Source: Hydractinia symbiolongicarpus (lineage: Eukaryota > Cnidaria > Hydrozoa > Anthoathecata > Hydractiniidae). From it: a stretch of 64,000 nucleotides of DNA. Below, in pieces: positions 1 to 9,711 of this stretch. Positions within the stretch are counted from its first letter, which is position 1, and each line of letters begins with the position of its first letter. Where the stretch lies: the NCBI RefSeq assembly GCF_029227915.1, contig NC_079875.1, positions 42,057,201 through 42,121,200 of the forward strand, in the 5' to 3' direction. Both the position numbers and the translations under genes were made by a program. The notes under the pieces are model-generated. The model was not told the origin of the DNA, made no database searches, and saw only the letters and a program-made list of their open reading frames with translations.

Positions 1-202
1 ATCGCGGGTTTTCGTTTGCCGGCGATTAAACCTCTTTCATTAAGCGTCTCATCAAAAATGAAAACAATTCTGAAACCTACAAGTCTCATGCGTTTTAGTG
101 GTGAAAAAATAATTTAAAAAATCGTTCGGGTAATGAGTTACTCCCTGGGTACTTTCTTTGTATACATTTGACTATACGGGCCAAGCCCGGGATTTACTTG
201 AA

Positions 203-405
203 ATCGCGGGTTTTCGTTTGCCGACGATTAAACCTCTTTCATTAAGCGTCTCATCAAAAATGAAAACATTTTTGAAAACTACAAGTCTCATGCGTTTTAG
301 TGGTGAAAAGATAATTTAAACAATCGTTCTGGAAATGAGTTTACTCACAGGGTACTTTCTTTGTATACATTCGACTATGCGGGCCAAGCCCGGGATTTAC
401 GGGAA
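203..405 (+). repeat. Representative 203-bp satellite monomer
   Basis: This unit runs from one ATCGCGGG to the next equivalent site (ATTGTGGG at 406). Counting the A of ATCGCGGG as 1, a typical monomer has a GC-rich head (1-25), a pyrimidine-rich variable stretch that best separates types (30-48), an AT-rich dyad (52-73), CATGCGTTTTAGTGG (about 88-102), an A/T tract (103-121), TCGTTCGGGAAATGAG (about 122-137), CCCTGGGTAC, GTATAC (161-166), then the GGGCC..CCCGGG region to 203. Common 6-bp palindromes are GCCGGC (18-23), TTTAAA (113-118), GTATAC and CCCGGG (187-192). Each is lost in particular types, so digestion would give a 203-bp ladder with type-specific gaps. Confidence 0.95.
254..275. 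other. Perfect 9+4+9 inverted repeat (example of a monomer-wide element)
   Basis: The arms TCAAAAATG (254-262) and CATTTTTGA (267-275) are exact reverse complements around AAAA. The element sits at monomer position 52-73 and is repeated in most A, B, D, E and G monomers. It could form a hairpin or cruciform or bind a dimeric protein; neither is shown by sequence alone. Type C units break it. Confidence 0.9.
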
Positions 406-785
406 ATTGTGGGTTTTCGTTTGCCGGCGATAAAACTTCTTTTATTCAGCGTCTCATCAAAAATGAAAACATTTTTGAAAACTACAAGTCTCATGCGTTT
501 TAGTGGTGAAAAAATAGTTTAAAAAATCGTTCGGGGAATGAGTTTACTCCCTGGGTACTTTCTTTAGATACATTCAACTATACGGGCCAAGCCCGGGATT
601 TACGGGAAATCGCGGGTTTTCGTTTGCCGGCGATTAAATTTCTTTTATTCAGCGTCTCATCAGAAATGGAAACACTTTTAAAAACTACAAGTTTCATGCG
701 TTTTAGTGGTGAAAAAATAATTTAAAAAATCGTTCTGGAAATGAGTTTACTCACAGGGTACTTTCTTTGTATACATTCGACTATA

Positions 786-798
786 CGGGCCAAGCCCG
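786..798. other. GC-rich short inverted repeat CGGGC-CAA-GCCCG (example)
   Basis: A perfect 5-bp inverted repeat with a 3-bp centre, present in type A and C monomers at monomer position 178-190. In types with CGGGCCGAGTCCG the symmetry is retained except for one pair. It overlaps the CCCGGG palindrome. Confidence 0.8.
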
Positions 799-819
799 GG
801 ATTTACGGGAAACAGCGGG
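787..819 (+). other. Four phased GGG triplets (example)
   Basis: GGG occurs at 787, 798, 807 and 817, with gaps of 11, 9 and 10 bp. A/T-rich triplets (ATTTA, AAA, TTTT) follow the last three. This pattern recurs in nearly every monomer. Alternating GC- and AT-rich steps at about 10 bp is a known rotational nucleosome-positioning pattern. The same runs fit a weak G-quadruplex form with intervening lengths of 8, 6 and 7, although the CCC in the first one would compete. Confidence 0.65.
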
Positions 820-2189
820 TTTTCGTTTGCCGGCGATTAAACCTCTTTCATTAAGCGTCTCATCAAAAATGAAAACATTTTTGAAACCTACAAGTCTCAT
901 GCGTTTTAGTGGTGAAAAAATAATTTAAAAAATCGTTCGGGAAATGAGTTACTCCCTGGGTACTTTCTTTGTATACATTCGACTATATGGGCCAAGCCAG
1001 GGATTTACGGGAAATCGCGGGTTTCCGTTTGCCGGCGATTAAACCTCTTTCATTAAGCGCCTCATCAAAAATGAAAAAATTTTTGAAAACTACAAGTCTC
1101 ATGCGTTTTAGTGGTGAAAAAATAATTTAAAAAATCGTTCTGGAAATGAGTTTACTCCCTGGGTACTTTCTTTGTATACTTTTGACTATACGGGCCGAGT
1201 CCGGGATTTACGGGATATCGCGGGTTTTCGTTTGCCGGCGATTAAACTTCTTTTATTCAGCGTCTCATCAAAAATGAAAACATTTTTGAAAACTACAAGT
1301 CTCACTCGTTCTAGTGGTGAAAAAATAATTTAAAAAATCGTTCGAGAAATGAGTTTACTCCCTGGGTACTTTCTTTAGATACATTCAACTATACGGGCCA
1401 AGCCCGGGATTTACGGGAAATCGCGGGTTTTCGTTTGCCGGCGATTAAACTTCTTTTAATCAGCGTCTCATCAGAAATGGAAACACTTTTAAAAACTACA
1501 AGTCTCATGCGTTTTAGTGGTGAAAAAATAATTTAAAAAATTGTTCTGGAAATGAGTTTACTCACAGGGTACTTTCTTTGTATACATTCGACTATACGGG
1601 CCAAGCCCGGGATTTACGGGAAACAGCGGGTTTTCGTTTGCCAGCGATTAAACTTCTTTTATTTAGCGTCCCATCAAAAATGAAAACATTTTTGAAAACT
1701 ACAAGTCTCATGCGTTTTAGTGGTGAAAAAATAATTTAAAAAATCGTTCGGGAAATGAGTTACTTCCTGGGTACTTTCTTTGTATACATTTGACTATATG
1801 GGCCAAGCCCGGGATTTACGGGAAATCGCGGGTTTTCGTTTGCCGGCGATTAAACCTCTTTTATTAAGCGCCTCATCAAAAATGAAAACATTTTTGAAAA
1901 CTACAAGTCTCATGCGTTTTAGTGGTGAAAAAATAATTTAAAAAATCGTTCTGGAAATGAGTTTACTCCCTGGGTACTTTCTTTGTATACTTTTGACTAT
2001 ACGGGCCGAGTCCGGGATTTACGGGATATCGCGGGTTTTCGTTTGCCGGCGATTAAACTTCTTTTATTCAGCGTCTCATCAAAAATGAAAACATTTTTGA
2101 AAACTACAAGTCTCATTCGTTCTAGTGGTGCAGAAATAATTTGAAAAATCGTTCGGGAAATCAGTTTACTCCCTGGGTACTTTCTTTAG

Positions 2190-3203
2190 ATACATTCAGC
2201 TGTACGGGCCAAGCCCGGGATTTACGGGAAATCGCGGGTTTTCGTTTGCCGACGATTAAACTTCTTTTATTCAGCGTCTCATCAGAAATGGAAACACTTT
2301 TAAAAACTACAAGTCTCATGCGTTTTAGTGGTGAAAAAATAATTTAAAAAATCGTTCTGGAAATGAGTTTACTCACAGGGTACTTTCTTTGTATACATTC
2401 GACTATACGGGCCAAGCCTGGGATTTACGGGAAACAGCGGGTTTTCGTTTGCCGGCGATTAAACCTCTTTCATTAAGCGTCTCATCAAAAATAAAAACAT
2501 TTTTGAAACCTACAAGTCTCATGCGTTTTAGTGGTGAAAAAATAATTTAAAAAATCGTTCGGGAAATGAGTTACTCCCTGGGTACTTTCTTTGTATACTT
2601 TTGACTATACGGGCCGAGTCCGGGATTTACGGGATATCGCGGGTTTTCGTTTGCCGGCGATTAAACTTCTTTTATTCAGCGTCCCATCAAAAATGAAAAC
2701 ATTTTTGAAAACTACAAGTCTCATGCGTTTTAGTGGTGAAAAACTAAATTAAAAAATCGTTCTGCAAATGAGTTTACTCCCTGGGTACTTTCTTTGTATA
2801 CTTTTGACTATACTTGCCGAGTCCGGGATTTACGGGATATCGCGGGTTTTCGTTTGCCGGCGATTAAACTTCTTTTATTCAGCGTCTCATCAAAAATGAA
2901 AACATTTTTGAAAACTACAAGTCTCATGCGTTTTAGTGGTGAAAAAATAATTTAAAAAATCGTTCGGGGAATGAGTTTACTCCCTGGGTACTTTCTTTGT
3001 ATACTTTTGACTATACTAGCCGAGTCCGGGATTTACGGGATATCGCGGGTTTTTGTTTGCCGGCGATTAAACTTCTTTTATTCAGCGTCTCATCAAAAAT
3101 GAAAACATTTTTGAAAACTACAAGTCTCATTCGTTGTAGTGGTGCAGAAATAATTTGAAAAATCGGTCGGGAAATCAGTTTACATCCTGGGTACTTTCTT
3201 TAG
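2190..3203 (+). repeat. Pentamer HOR, copy 1 (1,014 bp)
   Basis: Five monomers in the order C, A (AAACAGCGGG), B (ending in AAACTAAATT), B (TACTTGCCGAG), B (TACTAGCCGAG, GGGTTTTTG). It is followed immediately by a copy at 3204-4217 with no difference in the stretches I compared. Rare private variants such as CAGCTGTACGGG, TGCCGACGATT and AAACTAAATT are shared, which rules out chance similarity between ordinary monomers. Confidence 0.88.
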
Positions 3204-4217
3204 ATACATTCAGCTGTACGGGCCAAGCCCGGGATTTACGGGAAATCGCGGGTTTTCGTTTGCCGACGATTAAACTTCTTTTATTCAGCGTCTCATCAGA
3301 AATGGAAACACTTTTAAAAACTACAAGTCTCATGCGTTTTAGTGGTGAAAAAATAATTTAAAAAATCGTTCTGGAAATGAGTTTACTCACAGGGTACTTT
3401 CTTTGTATACATTCGACTATACGGGCCAAGCCTGGGATTTACGGGAAACAGCGGGTTTTCGTTTGCCGGCGATTAAACCTCTTTCATTAAGCGTCTCATC
3501 AAAAATAAAAACATTTTTGAAACCTACAAGTCTCATGCGTTTTAGTGGTGAAAAAATAATTTAAAAAATCGTTCGGGAAATGAGTTACTCCCTGGGTACT
3601 TTCTTTGTATACTTTTGACTATACGGGCCGAGTCCGGGATTTACGGGATATCGCGGGTTTTCGTTTGCCGGCGATTAAACTTCTTTTATTCAGCGTCCCA
3701 TCAAAAATGAAAACATTTTTGAAAACTACAAGTCTCATGCGTTTTAGTGGTGAAAAACTAAATTAAAAAATCGTTCTGCAAATGAGTTTACTCCCTGGGT
3801 ACTTTCTTTGTATACTTTTGACTATACTTGCCGAGTCCGGGATTTACGGGATATCGCGGGTTTTCGTTTGCCGGCGATTAAACTTCTTTTATTCAGCGTC
3901 TCATCAAAAATGAAAACATTTTTGAAAACTACAAGTCTCATGCGTTTTAGTGGTGAAAAAATAATTTAAAAAATCGTTCGGGGAATGAGTTTACTCCCTG
4001 GGTACTTTCTTTGTATACTTTTGACTATACTAGCCGAGTCCGGGATTTACGGGATATCGCGGGTTTTTGTTTGCCGGCGATTAAACTTCTTTTATTCAGC
4101 GTCTCATCAAAAATGAAAACATTTTTGAAAACTACAAGTCTCATTCGTTGTAGTGGTGCAGAAATAATTTGAAAAATCGGTCGGGAAATCAGTTTACATC
4201 CTGGGTACTTTCTTTAG
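3204..4217 (+). repeat. Pentamer HOR, copy 2 (1,014 bp)
   Basis: A direct tandem copy of 2190-3203 carrying the same private variants at an exact 1,014-bp offset. The copying boundary shows at the ends: CGTTGTAGTGG, TCGGTCGGG and TTACATCC occur at about 3134-3186 and 4148-4200 but not at 2120-2172. The next unit then reads CAACTATAC instead of CAGCTGTAC. Confidence 0.88.
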
Positions 4218-5476
4218 ATACATTCAACTATACGGGCCAAGCCCGAGATTTACGGGAAATCGCGGGTTTTCGTTTGCCGGCGATTAAATTTCTTTTATTC
4301 AGCGTCTCATCAGAAATGGAAACACTTTTAAAAACTACAAGTCTCATGCGTTTTAGTGGTGAAAAAATAATTTAAAAAATCGTTCTGGAAATGAGTTTAC
4401 TCACAGGGTACTTTCTTTGTATACATTTGACTATACGGGCCAAGCCTGGGATTTACGGGAAACAGCGGGTTTTCGTTTGCCGGCGATTAAACCTCTTTCA
4501 TTAAGCGTCTCATCAAAAATGAAAACATTTTTGAAACCTACAAGTCTCATGCGTTTTAGTGGTGAAAAAATAATTTAAAAAATCGTTCGGGAAATGAGTT
4601 ACTCCCTGGGTACTTTCTTTGTATACATTCGACTATATGGGCCAAGCCAGGGATTTACGGGAAATCGCGGGTTTCCGTTTGCCGGCGATTAAACCTCTTT
4701 CATTAAGCGCCTCATCAAAAATGAAAAAATTTTTGAAAACTACAAGTCTCATTCGTTCTAGTGGTGCAGAGATAATTTGAAAAATCGTTCGGGAAATCAG
4801 TTTACTCCCTGGGTACTTTCTTTAGATACATTCGACTATATGGGCCAAGCCCGGGATTTACGGGAAATCGCGGGTTTTCGTTTGCCGGCGATTAAACCTC
4901 TTTCATTAAGCGCCTCATCAAAAATGAAAACATTTTTGAAAACTACAAGTCTCATGCGTTTTAGTGGTGAAAAAATAATTTAAAAAATCGTTCGGGGAAT
5001 GAGTTTACTCCCTGGGTACTTTCTTTGTATACTTTTGACTATACGGGCCGAGTCCGGGATTTACGGGATATCGCGGGTTTTCGTTTGCCGGCGATTAAAC
5101 TTCTTTTATTCAGCGTCTCATCAAAAATGAAAACATTTTTGAAAACTACAAGTCTCATGCGTTTTAGTGGTGAAAAAATAATTTAAAAAAACGTTCGGGA
5201 AATGAGTTTACTCCCTGGGTACTTTCTTTGTATAGTTTTGACTATACCGGCCGAGTCCGGGATTTACGGGAAATCGCGGGTTTTCGCTTGCCGGCGATTA
5301 AACTTCTTTTATTCAGCGTCTCATCAAAAATGAAAACATTTTTGAAAACTACAAGTCTTATGCGTTTTAGTGGTGAAAAAATAATTTAAGAAATCGTTCT
5401 GGAAATGAGTTTACTTACAGGGTACTTTCTTTGTATACATTCGACTATACGGGCCAAGCCCGGGATTTACGGGAAA
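4218..5476 (+). repeat. Mixed A/B/C monomers
   Basis: Begins with the same C (TTAAATTTC), A, A2 (CCAGGG, GTTTCCG, AAAAAATTTTTG) trio seen at about 540-1100 and 6430-6970. These three occurrences form a dispersed trimer. The unit near 5230 carries TATAGTTTTG, an early ACCGGCCGAG and TCGCTTGCC, the first two of which are rare on this side of the window. Confidence 0.8.
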
Positions 5477-7192
5477 TCGCGGGTTTTCGTTTGCCGGCGA
5501 TTAAACCTCTTTCATTAAGCGTCTCATCAAAAATGAAAACATTTCTGAAACCTACAAGTCTCATGCGTTTTAGTGGTGAAAAAATAATTTAAAAAATCGT
5601 TCGGGAAATGACTTACTCCCTGGGTACTTTCTTTGTATACATTTGACTATACGGGCCAAGCCCGGATTTACGGGAAATTGCGGGTTTTTGTTTGCGGCGA
5701 TTAAACCTCTTTCATTAAGCGTCTCATCAAAAATGAAAACATTTTTGAAAACTACAAGTCTAATGCGTTTTAGTGGTGAAAAAATAATTTAAAAAATCGT
5801 TCGGGGAATGAGTTTACTCCCTGGGTACTTTCTTTGTATACTTTTGACTATACGGGCCAAGCCCGGGATTTACGGGAAATCGCGGGTTTTCGTTTCCCGG
5901 CGATTAAACCTCTTTCATTAAGCGTCTCATCAAAAATGAAAACATTTTTGAAAACTACAAGTCTCATGCGTTTTAGTGGTGAAAAGATAATTTAAAAAAT
6001 CGTTCTGGAAATGAGTTTACTCACAGGGTACTTTCTTTGTATACATTCGACTATGCGAGCCAAGCCCGGGATTTACGGGAAATTGTGGGTTTTCGTTTGC
6101 CGGCGATAAAACTTCTTTTATTCAGCGTCTCATCAAAAATGAAAACATTTTTGAAAACTACAAGTCTCATGCGTTTTAGTGGTGAAAAAATAATTTAAAA
6201 AATCGTTCGGGGAATGAGTTTACTCCCTGGGTACTTTCTTTGTATACTTTTGACTATACGGGCCGAGTCCGGGATTTACGGGATATCGCGGGTTTTCGTT
6301 TGCCGGCGATTAAACTTCTTTTATTTAGCGTCTTATCAAAAATGAAAACATTTTTGAAAACTACAAGTCTCATTCGTTCTAGTGGTGCAGAAATAATTTG
6401 AAAAATCGTTCGGGAAATCAGTTTACTCCCTGGGTACTTTCTTTAGATACATTCAACTATACGGGCCAAGCCCGGGATTTACGGAAAATCGCGGGTTTTC
6501 GTTTGCCGGCGATTAAATTTCTTTTATTCAGCGTCTCATCAGAAATGAAAACACTTTTAAAAACTACAAGTTTCATGCGTTTTAGTGGTGAAAAAATAAT
6601 TTAAAAAATCGTTCTGGAAATGAGTTTACTCACAGGGTACTTTCTTTGTATACATTCGACTATACGGGCCTAGCCCGGAATTTACGGGAAACAGCGGGTT
6701 TTCGTTTGCCGGCGATTAAACCTCTTTCATTAAGCGTCTCATCAAAAATGAAAACATTTTTGAAACCTACAAGTCTCATGCGTTTTAGTGGTGAAAAAAT
6801 AATTTAAAAAATCGTTCGGGAAATGAGTTACTCCCTGGGTACTTTCTTTGTATACATTCGACTATATGGGCCAAGCCAGGGATTTACGGGAAATCGCGGG
6901 TTTCCGTTTGCCGGCGATTAAACCTCTTTCATTAAGCGCCTCATCAAAAATGAAAAAATTTTTGAAAACTACAAGTCTCATGCGTTTTAGTGGTGAAAAA
7001 ATAATTTAAAAAATCGTTCTGGAAATGAGTTTACTCCCTGGGTACTTTCTTTGTATACTTTTGACTATACGGGCCGAGTCCGGGATTTACGGGATATCGC
7101 GGGTTTTCGTTTGCCGGCGATTAAACTTCTTTTATTCAGCGTCTCATCAAAAATGAAAACATTTTTGAAAACTACAAGTCTCACTCGTTCTA
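5477..7192 (+). repeat. Diverged repeat of the window start (1-1313)
   Basis: Shares linked rare variants with 1-1313: ATTGTGGG with GCGATAAAAC (406 and 6082), TTTCATGCG (691 and 6570), CCAGGG with GTTTCCG, and CTCACTCG (1300 and 7180). The offset grows from about 5,476 to 5,676 to 5,879, so single monomers have been added on this side or lost at the start. The unit at about 5660-5700 is shortened by small deletions (CCCGGATTTAC, TTTGCGGCG). Confidence 0.8.
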
Positions 7193-8231
7193 GTGGTGCA
7201 GAAATAATTTGAAAAATCGTTCGGGAAATCAGTTTACTCCCTGGGTACTTTCTTTAGATACATTCGACTATATGGGCCAAGCCCGGGATTTACGGGAAAT
7301 CGCGGGTTTTCGTTTGCCTGCGATTAAACCTCTTTCATTAAGCGCCTCATCAAAAATGAAAACATTTTTGAAAACTACAAGTCTCATGCGTTTTAGTGGT
7401 GAAAAAATAATTTAAAAAATCGTTCTGGAAATGAGTTTACTCCCTGGGTACTTTCTTTGTATACTTTTGACTATACGGGCCGAGTCCGGGATTTACGGGA
7501 TATCGCGGGTTTTCCTTTGCCGGCGATTAAACTTTTTTTATTCAGCGTCTCATCAAAAATGAAAACATTTTTGAAAACTACAAGTCTCATTCGTTCTAGT
7601 GGTGCAGAAATAATTTGAAAAATCGTTCGGGAAATCAGTTTACTCCCTGGGTACTTTCTTTAGATACATTCAACTATACGGGCCAAGCCCGGGATTTACG
7701 GGAAAACGCGGGTTTTCGTTTGCCGGCGATTATCTTCTTTTATTCAGCGTCTCATCAGAAATGGAAACACTTTTAAAAACTACAAGTCTCATGCGTTTTA
7801 GTGGTGTAAAAATAATTTAAAAAATCGTTCTGGAAATGAGTTTACTCACAGGGTACTTTCTTTGTATACATTCGACTATACGGGCCAAGCCCGGGATTTA
7901 CGGGAAACAGCGGGTTTTCGTTTGCCGGCGATTAAACCTCTTTCATTAAGCGTCTCATCAAAAATGAAAACATTTTTGAAACCTACAAGTCTCATGCGTT
8001 TTAGTGGTGAGAAAATAATTTAAAAAATCGTTCGGGAAATGAGTTACTCCCTGGGTACTTTCTTTGTATACATTCGACTATATGGGCCAAGCCCGGGATT
8101 TACGGGAAATCGCGGGTTTTCGTTTCCCGGCGATTAAACCTCTTTTATTAAGCGCCTCATCAAAAATGAAAACATTTTTGAAAACTACAAGTCTCATGCG
8201 TTTTAGTGGTGAAAAAATAATTTAAAAAATC
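7193..8231 (+). repeat. Mixed B/C/A monomers
   Basis: Five monomers: C with a CATTCGACTATATGGG fusion to A2 (near 7260), B, C with a short GATTATCTTC variant (near 7728), A with AAACAGCGGG, and A2 with TTTCCCGGCG. No tandem HOR is evident. Confidence 0.8.
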
Positions 8232-8637
8232 GTTGTGGAAATGAGTTTACTCCCTGGGTACTTTCTTTGTATACTTTTGACTATACGGGCCGAGTCCGGG
8301 ATTTACGGGATATCGCGGGTTTTCGTTTGCCGGTGATTAAACTTCTTTTATTCAGCGTCCCATCAAAAATGAAAACATTTTTGAAAACTACAAGTCTCAT
8401 GCGTTTTAGTGGTGAAAAAATAATTTAAAAAATCGTTCGAGAAATGAGTTTACTCCCTGGGTACTTTCTTTAGATACATTCAACTATACGGGCCAAGCCC
8501 GGGATTTACGGGAAATCGCGGGTTTTCGTTTGCCGGCGATTAAACTTCTTTTAATCAGCGTCTCATCAAAAATGAAAACATTTTTGAAAACTACAAGTCT
8601 CATGCGTTTTAGTGGTGAAAAAATAATTTAAAAAATC
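8232..8637 (+). repeat. Dimer HOR, copy 1 (406 bp)
   Basis: A B unit with the private start CGTTGTGGAAATG and CCGGTGATT is followed by a C-like unit with CGAGAAATGAG and TTTTAATCAGCG. Both recur exactly 406 bp later. In this copy the second unit has the normal dyad (CAAAAATGAAAACATTTTTG). Confidence 0.85.
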
Positions 8638-9043
8638 GTTGTGGAAATGAGTTTACTCCCTGGGTACTTTCTTTGTATACTTTTGACTATACGGGCCGAG
8701 TCCGGGATTTACGGGATATCGCGGGTTTTCGTTTGCCGGTGATTAAACTTCTTTTATTCAGCGTCCCATCAAAAATGAAAACATTTTTGAAAACTACAAG
8801 TCTCATGCGTTTTAGTGGTGAAAAAATAATTTAAAAAATCGTTCGAGAAATGAGTTTACTCCCTGGGTACTTTCTTTAGATACATTCAACTATACGGGCC
8901 AAGCCCGGGATTTACGGGAAATCGCGGGTTTTCGTTTGCCGGCGATTAAACTTCTTTTAATCAGCGTCTCATCAGAAATGGAAACATTTTTAAAAACTAC
9001 AAGTCTCATGCGTTTTAGTGGTGAAAAAATAATTTAAAAAATT
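8638..9043 (+). repeat. Dimer HOR, copy 2 (406 bp)
   Basis: Repeats 8232-8637, but its second unit has CAGAAATGGAAACATTTTTA, which breaks the dyad. The pair therefore differs exactly at the dyad site, consistent with a switch of monomer type or gene conversion after duplication. Confidence 0.83.
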
Positions 9044-9711
9044 GTTCTGGAAATGAGTTTACTCACAGGGTACTTTCTTTGTATACATTCGACTATACGG
9101 GCCAAGCCCGGGATTTACGGGAAACAGCGGGTTTTCGTTTGCCAGCGATTAAACTTCTTTTATTTAGCGTCCCATCAAAAATGAAAACATTTTTGAAAAC
9201 TTCAAGTCTCATACGTTTTAGTGGTGAAAAAATAATTTAAAAAATCGTTCGGGAAATGAGTTACTTCCTGGGTACTTTCTTTGTATACATTTGACTATAT
9301 GGGCCAAGCCCGGGATTTACGGGAAATCGCGGGTTTTCGTTTGCCGGCGATTAAACCTCTTTTATTAAGCGCCTCATCAAAAATGAAAACATTTTTGAAA
9401 ACTACAAGTCTCATGCGTTTTAGTGGTGAAAAAATAATTTAAAAAATCGTTCTGGAAATGAGTTTACTCCCTGGGTACTTTCTTTGTATACTTTTGACTA
9501 TACGGGCCGAGTCCGGAATTTACGGGATATCGCGGGTTTTCGTTTGCCGGCGATTAAACTTCTTTTATTCAGCGTCTCATCAAAAATGAAAACATTTTTG
9601 AAAACTACAAGTCTCATTCGTTCTAGTGGTGCAGAAATAATTTGAAAAATCGTTCGGGAAATCAGTTTACTCCCTGGGTACTTTCTTTAGATACATTCAA
9701 CTGTACGGGCC
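8836..9711 (+). repeat. Dispersed copy of 1335-2210 (offset 7,501 bp)
   Basis: CGAGAAATGAG, TTTTAATCAGCG, ATTGTTCTGG, TTTGCCAGCG with TTTAGCGTCCC, GTTACTTCC and the C start at 2141/9642 all recur at a constant offset of 7,501 bp. The match ends within the C unit: CTGTACGGGCC is shared, then copy 1 continues CAAGCCCGG and copy 2 continues CGAGTCCGG. Confidence 0.8.

Larger units (their letters stand above)
1..2189 (+). repeat. Mixed A/B/C monomers, left edge
   Basis: About eleven monomers without a clear tandem HOR inside the block. Landmarks are a C unit with TTAAATTTC near 626, an A2 unit with CCAGGG and GTTTCCG near 990-1030, CTCACTCG at 1300, and C units near 1375 and 2190. Positions 1-1313 recur in diverged form at 5477-7192, and 1335-2210 recur at 8836-9711. 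Confidence 0.85.

Noticed and set aside
8-24. CENP-B-box-like TTTTCGTTTGCCGGCGA
   Set aside because: It shares TTCG and a few positions with the mammalian box (core pattern TTCG, four bases, A, two bases, CGGG) but lacks the central A and the CGGG, so it does not meet the essential core. A homologous binding protein in another lineage cannot be excluded.
203-405. Monomer built from two ~100-bp half units
   Set aside because: Both halves have an A-rich tract next to GTGAAAA or TGAAAAC, but no alignment of the halves beyond short A/T runs holds up.
2141-2347. Recurring 68-codon open frames (also near 3155, 10048, 18158, 24446, 36879, 44788 and others)
   Set aside because: They begin at TTG in the CAGAAATAATTTG form of type C and end at the next ATAATTTAA, so each is one monomer read once. 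Frame changes in every unit, there is no ribosome-binding or splice context, and variation is not concentrated at third codon positions. Repeat by-product.
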